Shown in pieces: positions 57,779 through 64,000 of a stretch of 64,000 nucleotides of DNA. Both the position numbers and the translations under genes were made by a program. Origin of the DNA: Aporrectodea caliginosa (taxonomy: Eukaryota > Annelida > Clitellata > Crassiclitellata > Lumbricidae); the NCBI GenBank assembly GCA_020284085.1, contig JACEVL010000082.1, positions 849,246-913,245 of the forward strand. The letters are read 5' to 3'. The notes under the pieces are model-generated. The model made no database searches. It was not told the DNA's origin and worked only from the letters and a program-made list of their open reading frames with translations. Every line of letters begins with the position of its first letter. Positions within the stretch are counted from its first letter, which is position 1.

Positions 57779-57841
57779 CATACCTTGAAAAGCAGCACCC
57801 GTAATGGGTTTATAAGGAAGCTGATTTGAGCAGAAAGAGAA

Positions 57842-57902
<61 letters not shown>
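57842..57902. repeat. (TA)n microsatellite
   Basis: Pure TA repeat, 60 bp outside the MULE right end. Confidence 0.95.
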
Positions 57903-57905
<3 letters not shown>

Positions 57906-58888
57906 ATATGCTGATGTGACTGAATATCACTGCTGACATTGCTCTATTACTATTTTTAAAACATAAAATAGTGTAGAAATAGTCGCAACACTTTAGATGA
58001 AATTAAGGAACGTTGCTGGTCATTAATATGGTGAACTAACTGGAAGAAAAATAAATCAAATTTAGACCTTTGACTGAATAACGTTTAGTAAGGGTGCCGT
58101 GCTCTAAAAATGGTCGGGAACGAGCGGATTAATCAATACGGAAGGGATTGCAGGCTGAACGAGCACTACAGTGCAGCCTCGGACTTAATAGTCGTGTGGT
58201 TGATTTCTTTTAAAAATAGGCCTACACGTATCCGTCTGTCGTCTGCTTTCGTAAATCAAATTAACATTTCACAGTATGCGGTGAAAGGGATTACATTATT
58301 GGGTAATAACTATAGACATACCGGATTACCTCAGAAGTCGATAGCCATTCGACAAGTCTAAGCGACTTAGTTGACAAGCCTGTGACATAGTCGTTTAAGT
58401 TGCAATGTAAGTCGCTAACTCATTAAGGAAGTCGGTAATTATTGCTTATCGACAGACTCCGCGGACTAGGCAGCCGTGGTGAAGGATCTCATAGGATCGA
58501 TTCACTGAAACATAAGCAGAGTCGATGCCGTACAATCGGTATACAGCCAGCTTTCCTAACAATAACCATAAAATTCAAGACAGTGAAAAGTTGACGTGTA
58601 GTCAAGATGAGAATTAGAGGTCTAATTGAAGTCAGTTAAACATTATCAGCGTTCCAGCTTAGAATAGCAGCGGATATATACACCGTGTCTCAAAACAAAC
58701 TGTGCAAAATTGTTTCTGTCAGAACTTCGTCAAATATCCGCCTATTTTAATAATGTTTGGTAGGTAGATGGAAAAATAGCTGAAATTTTATGCTATACAT
58801 AAATTTTCCACCAATATGTATTTGGTTTTGCACTAATATGTAAAAGTATCAGGTTTTTGGTAGAAAAAATAGCCTTACTAAAATATTT
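57903..58888. other. Intergenic stretch, no gene seen
   Basis: About 58480-58560 (gtggtgaaggatctcatagg) resembles 23170-23245 in the 3' flank of copy 2. The rest is unique. No coding region was recognised. Confidence 0.4.
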
Positions 58889-59766
58889 GTCCGCTCCGTT
58901 ACTGTATACAAATGAGATCTGTTTATATAAGTGTACAGTTTCTGTTGAGTATCTTGACATGTCAATATGTTTTAAGTATTAATATTTATAAAATAAAATT
59001 AAAGAAATTAGAATACTTATAATCACTTGATTCCATCACAGTTTTATTTATTTAAAAAAGTCCACTCCGTTACAGAAATAGAAGCAATCAATGTTAAGTT
59101 GAATACATATTTTGCCCAAATAACTGAAAAGAAATCACTTGAGCTAATCATTCTCAGTGATCGAATAAATAGAAAACACTAAAATATTCATGGTATTGTC
59201 TTTAAAATCTGCTCGCAACATCAAAATACCATACAACGTAGCCTATAATCAATCAATCAATCAATCGATCAATTTTCGTTTATTCCCAACACCAGGCTGA
59301 CAGGACGCAGCTTGTTACATTAGTTAGACTTATTATATTAAGTCCACTCCGTTACTATCTTTCGAGTGTCGAGCACAGTTTTTGCACTCCGTTACATAGT
59401 TGTCCGCTACGTTACCAAATAAATCTTATCGGTGTGGACAGGTAACGGAGTAGACAATTGTGTAGCAGAAAGGTAAATATCATATTATCGCTCATGCGTC
59501 CACATCAATCGTCGGTAAAATCATTAGATTGCTTATATGCGTTATATTAGAAATATTATTGGAATTAAATATATTCATAATCATTGCAAAAATGCAGTAA
59601 TGGATTGGTGTATAATTAAAAAACACATCTGGTTCGAAATCAATGAAAATTAGTAAGACATAATAACTTACATAGATCTTCACAGAAGAGATAAGTCCAG
59701 TTGCGCGACCAAAAAATTCAATGATTCTGGGATAAAAGATTATTTTTACATGGTAACGGAGTGGAC
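58889..59766. repeat. Dispersed array of the motif GTCC(A/G)CTCCGTTAC
   Basis: Seven sites in about 880 bp share GTCC(A/G)CTCCGTTAC or a one- to two-base variant: plus strand at 58889, 59060, 59342, 59383 (first bases differ) and 59402 (one base differs), minus strand at 59442 and 59753. The CTCCGTTAC core is the same as in the inverted-repeat element at 20062-21201. No clear terminal inverted repeats were found here. Confidence 0.8.
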
Positions 59767-61070
59767 ATAAAATCCTGTGGACAAATTTAAACAATTTCTT
59801 TTAATTATAGCCTACTGAAGATCCGGTTCACCAGGTTGTATATTAAAACATGCACGAATATTTAACACATGAGAAACATGTGATTTTCTGGCATAATACA
59901 GATCATTTTGAAATTATAGACTAAAGCAATAAGTGCTATATAGCCTACGGACGGTTTCGGAGTGGAACATTTTTGATTCAAAATAAATTCTAATAAATTA
60001 CGTTATTGCTTTGAATTACTTTGAAATATCTTTAATTGTTGACCATTCAATGGCATCTTAATATAAACACTTAGCATAATCAGACTAGGTTTTGTTTCTA
60101 GAGAATTTGACCGGGGACAGCTGAATTGCTTATTATTTATACACTTACCGGGAAATGACTCACGAACGTACCGGTATGTTATAGACAAAACAACGTACCT
60201 CCTGTACACGTGTACGGTCGCACCATGCCATTTACATTGAATAATCTACCACAGTTACTGTAATAGTCTTCCAAAATCTCCAGCATTCGCATTATTATGC
60301 CCTATTATGCTGGTTTCTTAATGTTGGTTATTAAATAATAATTATTACAACTTAATTAAACCACACAACTGCATACATACTGTGTCCAACTTCTAATATA
60401 ACGAATCAACATAACTCTATTCACATGTGACAGGACAATACGTATAATAAGAACATCATTACAGATCTGTAGTCTTTACATGACGGTGACTGTTATTATA
60501 TTACATTACAATGGAAAACGTCTTAACTGAATTAAGTTACATCACTCTTCTTAACAATAAACAGTTCAACCTGCAGATTTTCATAGCACTGCTGCGTGAA
60601 AAAGCAGATACCGTCAACAATCTTCTATGGTGTCAAGTAAAGTCCAGTGCCCGGATTTCTCTGATCCCAATTAATCTTTGGAATGTAAAGCCTGATTGCT
60701 TCACATAGCCTAGGCCCCTATTAACTCGTTCAATACTTTATTAACTCTCAAATCTGAAGGCCTCTAAGGACGCTATAACGATCATAGACAGAAACTGTGC
60801 CTCTGTGCGGATCGCAGTTCGTCTCTCGATTAGGCCGATGGTTATTTCAGAGATTTAATTCTCGGGCTACTTACGACGGCATATGTAAAATTGTAAATAT
60901 ATATATATATGTCATTTGTACATATATAATGATGGTACTTTTATCGCATCATAACCAACCTAGCAACCTATCTACTTAAACACGAATCCACCAAGTCACC
61001 CATCTAACTTTCAACAAGCCAACTAACCGCCTATACCTGCTTTCCTACACCATTCAAGCTCCTTTTGTCA
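59767..61070. other. 3' flank of fucosyltransferase copy 4
   Basis: About 60345-60420 matches 33806-33870, and 60490-60900 matches 39660-40200 and 22690-23060 (agcagataccgtcaacaat, cgggctacttacgacggcat). No gene is supported. Confidence 0.5.
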
Positions 61071-62150
61071 CTACTGCAGCGGTACCCAGTCCGAGGGAAA
61101 ATAGTTTCCACGGTTGAACATAGAATAAAACTCGCTTCCGTTTCTTGGCCAATCCGTGTAGAAGACAGTGGTCTTCTTCGCAAGCCAAGCTGCCCACCAC
61201 CCAAAACTTCCGGTTGATATAATGACCCCGTCACACTTCGAAAGAACAGCCAGATCGAACGCAGCTGTTTCGCCATCCGTGAAATTGATCCTAGCCTTCG
61301 AAGTGATTTCCGGTAGATTCGTCATGGTCCAGTTGCGATCCTCGGTCGCTACGACGAAGTTCACTGAAATGAAGCGATCCGTGAAGTACTGGAAGGCAGA
61401 ATGGAAATAGCTAGAGTTCGCGATGGTTAATCCATAAGCAATCTCAGTGCTCTTAAGAAAGTCTCCTCGACGTACGTGAACCCCAATTCGGGTTAAGCTG
61501 AGTGGAAGGGTGGAGAGATAGCGTACTGTCGTTTTGGAAACGTTATCTGGAAATCGAAGGAGTCGACGTAGTTCGTACTCGTTTTGTTCAGCGTACCGGT
61601 ACGTTTGACTAAGTGAGCAAACGAGTAGGTTTTCATTGGTACGTGAGAGAGATTCTACGAATTTTGGATCATCAAAACGCTGGTCAAAGTCGTAATGCGG
61701 CAAGTCGAGATTCTGGCAAGGACATATTTGTTTCTCAATGTCATCGTATCGCGGAATATCCAGTTGGAAGATTTGGTCGAGGTACCAACCGGTGCGTGGC
61801 ATTACTAGGGTTCTTCCGGTCACGCGTGCTACGTGCAACATGGACGCCAGCATAAACAAGTGGTTTCCGGTTCTGTGATTTCCGGTAAGGCGTTCTGGAC
61901 AAAGGCTGACGTACTTATGGCGGGGTGTTGATCCACTATCGTTCGCCAATGTAGATGGAGAACTGGATACATTACAGCTGTGGGGTGTTGTTCCACTTCC
62001 ATTTGCCAATGTAGATGGAGAACGGGATAAATTACACCCGCACGATGGCAAATCCAGTGGAAAGTGGCTACGATGAATTAAATGAAGTACAATGAAACTG
62101 GAGAGAGCCAGAGTTATTGCGATTACTTTATGAGACTGTTTACGAAACAT
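61071..62150 (-). CDS. GT11 alpha-1,2-fucosyltransferase-like protein, copy 4 (359 aa)
   Basis: Intact paralogue with signal-anchor at about 8-25, two 20-residue stem repeats (40-59 and 60-79, each opening with a sequon, NLS and NVS), GNHLFMLAS (95-103), HVRRGD (225-230) and STGSFGWWAAWLA. The long post-HVRRGD loop (FLKSTEIAYGLTIANSSY) groups it with copy 3, while the doubled stem groups it with copy 2. One exon, no stops. A likely 5'UTR splice acceptor is at 62190, 40 nt before the ATG at 62150. Predicted to act in the Golgi on galactose-terminated glycans with GDP-fucose as donor; substrate not established. Confidence 0.93.
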   Translation of the reverse strand: MFRKQSHKVIAITLALSSFIVLHLIHRSHFPLDLPSCGCNLSRSPSTLANGSGTTPHSCNVSSSPSTLANDSGSTPRHKYVSLCPERLTGNHRTGNHLFMLASMLHVARVTGRTLVMPRTGWYLDQIFQLDIPRYDDIEKQICPCQNLDLPHYDFDQRFDDPKFVESLSRTNENLLVCSLSQTYRYAEQNEYELRRLLRFPDNVSKTTVRYLSTLPLSLTRIGVHVRRGDFLKSTEIAYGLTIANSSYFHSAFQYFTDRFISVNFVVATEDRNWTMTNLPEITSKARINFTDGETAAFDLAVLSKCDGVIISTGSFGWWAAWLAKKTTVFYTDWPRNGSEFYSMFNRGNYFPSDWVPLQ

Positions 62151-62580
62151 GTTGTTCGTCCTCCCTTATGACTTCTATAGCGCCACTCTCCTGCAATATA
62201 CAAAGTTTCGATAGTAACGATGATCAATACAATCCAAGACAAATAAGGATTAAGGTGAGGATGGGACCATATCTCGCCACTTGATTTACGGGACATGCTA
62301 CTGAGTTGACTCCAAACGGGTTCGGCGTAGGTTGCCTACTGAAATCCTAAAGCAAAACACTGGCGTAATGATAATATGAAAGGAGAGAAACAAATTAAAA
62401 ATAGGGAGTGAAATAGTAAAACTGATTTAAAAAAGTGTTGACGTGAGAAAAGGGTTAGAAGAAAATACAGCCATGGAAACCAGTCAAAAAGGCGAATGAC
62501 CAAAAAATCTCCTAATCTTGGAACTTGAAATTCTTCGATTCCGTAAAGTTGGTGGATTCAAATAAGTAGTGAAACACTTT
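62151..62580. other. 5' region of fucosyltransferase copy 4
   Basis: The conserved 40-nt leader and acceptor are followed by sequence shared with copies 2 and 3. No first exon was identified. Confidence 0.5.
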
Positions 62581-62581
62581 T

Positions 62582-62588
62582 CATCATT

Positions 62589-62680
<92 letters not shown>

Positions 62681-62692
62681 TATCATCATCAC

Positions 62693-62757
<65 letters not shown>

Positions 62758-62790
62758 CTATCATCATCACCATCATCATCATCATCATAG
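62582..62790. repeat. (CAT)n microsatellite upstream of copy 4
   Basis: About 209 bp of cat repeats with a few tat/cac interruptions, about 430 bp upstream of the ATG. It is the longest of the three positionally equivalent tracts (about 84, 123 and 209 bp). Confidence 0.95.
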
Positions 62791-64000
62791 TCAGCTCTTG
62801 ACGAAAGCCATTTGGAGGTGATAGGTTTCACCATCTGACAACTCGCCCCCGGTCAAATTTGGCCCCCGTTATTGACACATTCTGGATCCTTTCTTGGTCT
62901 AGGACTTTGTAATTGCTAGAAATCAACAGTGCCTAATAAAACATGACCATGGCGACCGAGTTACAAGTACGAAGAATATAGTTACGTCGACTTTGAGAAT
63001 GATGGAGAGAATAGACAGGTAGGCGAGTTAGTTGGTAGGTAGGTAAATATGTTGGTGGTAGAAAAAGTAAAGCTTTCATGCACGCCTTAGAGTAACGTTC
63101 TACAGGTGCTAATCTCTGCACTTTGACCATTGAGCCGACAATTATGGGCGAATTGCGAGGTCTAGGACACAGGGCCCATCAATACCGCAGGGCTTGTAGT
63201 TTTCTTCCTAGCTTAAGCTGGAATAAAATTGTTGTGCTAAGTGACAGAGGCATGCGTGCACAAATAACTTTACAGGATCATCACTGTAATGATGTCTCTA
63301 TGATCTTATATTAGGTTAGATCATGTGATGATATTCTATAATGATGTACAGAGATATATAAGCATGGACTAATGATTAACTGATGCCTATTATAGGGTTT
63401 AACTAATTAGATGTCAGCTTCTTTTCCCAGTATCTTAAGATGTAAAATATATTGTAAGGTGATGGGATATATGCAGCGAAATGGATGATGCACACTGGAT
63501 GGGTTGAAGCGTTACGGTGATCAAGGAGGAACCGTGTGCAAAAAACTTAACGACGTGGTAGAGTAGTTGGTCGCTGACGGAAGGTCGCTCAGCACCATTC
63601 CCATCGATCGTTCAGTTAACATAAATCCTAATTTGACTGCGTCATAATTATGACCTCAATTCGTCAGTGGTGAGAAGTACGCTAATCGTTGAGGTGACGT
63701 CGAAACAGAGACTTTACGGTGAACTACAGACTGGCTAAAGACTCAGTTTCAATAGCGGAACGGTATCGAACGATGCTAGATTGATCTCGGTGGTGACTTA
63801 AAACGTTATGGCCACATACGGACATTGCAACAACGAAAAAGAGTTGTTTCTTGACGTCGTATTTGTACAAGATGACTCTTAATTCGAATGGAGCTGCCAG
63901 CGACGATAGAACAAGGAATCCAAGTGACGGGGGCTTGCCCGAACTGTGGTCTCCATTTGCATGCGCCAAACGCAAGGGTAAATAAATGACACGCACGCAC
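62791..64000. other. Upstream blocks of duplicated unit 4, no gene
   Basis: About 62820-63070 is shared with the blocks upstream of copies 1-3. The stretch 63110-63310 is related to 25850-26060, and 63465-63610 to 27535-27720 and 46005-46190. The open frames at the right edge show no recognisable motif. Confidence 0.5.

Larger units (their letters stand above)
51599..57791 (+). mobile_element. MULE-type transposon (6.2 kb) with satellite-like inverted ends
   Basis: The proposed element is 51608-57782. The left end (51618-51806) is about 13 tandem copies of attcatccccggacg / attcatcctggacg. The right end (57527-57778) is about 18 copies of the same unit in inverse orientation. Outside the arrays the termini TTTGGTGAC and (inverted) TATGCGGAC are similar, and the flanks CCTTGAAGG (51599-51607) and CCTTGAAAA (57783-57791) agree at seven of nine positions, as for a 9-bp MULE duplication that has aged. 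It contains the FLYWCH/MULE transposase, a CCCH-finger fragment and two nested insertions. Confidence 0.8.

Noticed and set aside
57512..57907. 131-codon minus-strand open frame with IHPGPFILDHSSWT repeats
   Set aside because: Translation of the MULE terminal array and the adjacent TA repeat.

Overview
This is nuclear DNA of an animal, most likely a marine invertebrate; an echinoderm, hemichordate or lancelet fits best, but the sequence alone does not fix the phylum. The signs are no operons, very long intergenic spaces, many microsatellites, tRNA-derived SINEs, L2/CR1-type and other non-LTR retrotransposons, hAT, mariner, piggyBac-like, MULE and Helitron DNA transposons, and frequent short motifs of the aggccta type.

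The host genes that can be supported are four tandem, same-strand (minus) genes for GT11-family alpha-1,2-fucosyltransferase-like type II Golgi enzymes, at 13604-14644, 23984-25063, 40333-41352 and 61071-62150. Each coding region is one uninterrupted exon of 339-359 codons with the family motifs intact. In all four a conserved AG|G lies exactly 40 nt upstream of the ATG, as expected for the acceptor of a 5'UTR intron. The genes sit in a degraded segmental duplication: blocks 3' of each gene (around 11140, 22690, 39660 and 60490) and 5' of each gene (around 16250, 25540, 41940 and 62820, plus a further block at 27535, 46010 and 63470) are recognisably related. The copies differ in a 20-residue stem repeat carrying N-glycosylation sites and in a loop after the HVRRGD motif, and these two characters group the copies differently.

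The spaces between the genes are filled with mobile elements whose ends can often be fixed. 1-13 kb: a hAT MITE, a 5'-truncated RNase H-type LINE with target-site duplication, L2-like fragments, and a 348-bp tandem duplication. 14.6-23.9 kb: a hAT MITE, a large purine microsatellite, a 1.1-kb inverted-repeat element carrying a repeated ACAACTCCGTTAC motif, a SINE and a Helitron 3' end. 25-40 kb: hAT remnants and MITEs, a near-perfect 69-bp palindrome, a CORE-type SINE, an antisense LINE, a 2.66-kb inverted-repeat element whose arms are tandem repeats and whose interior holds a broken nuclease-like, cysteine-rich protein gene, and a piggyBac-like MITE with an empty site preserved elsewhere in the window. 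41-51 kb: a deletion-derivative mariner, two hAT elements with exact 8-bp duplications, and a Gypsy-type gag remnant broken by two LINE insertions.

51.6-57.8 kb is a nested stack: a MULE-type transposon with FLYWCH finger and transposase, whose ends are inverted arrays of a 14-15-bp repeat, contains a TTAA-flanked AT-rich element, which itself contains a DD37D mariner with one frameshift. The MULE also carries a CCCH zinc-finger coding fragment. No rRNA, functional tRNA or CRISPR features were seen.
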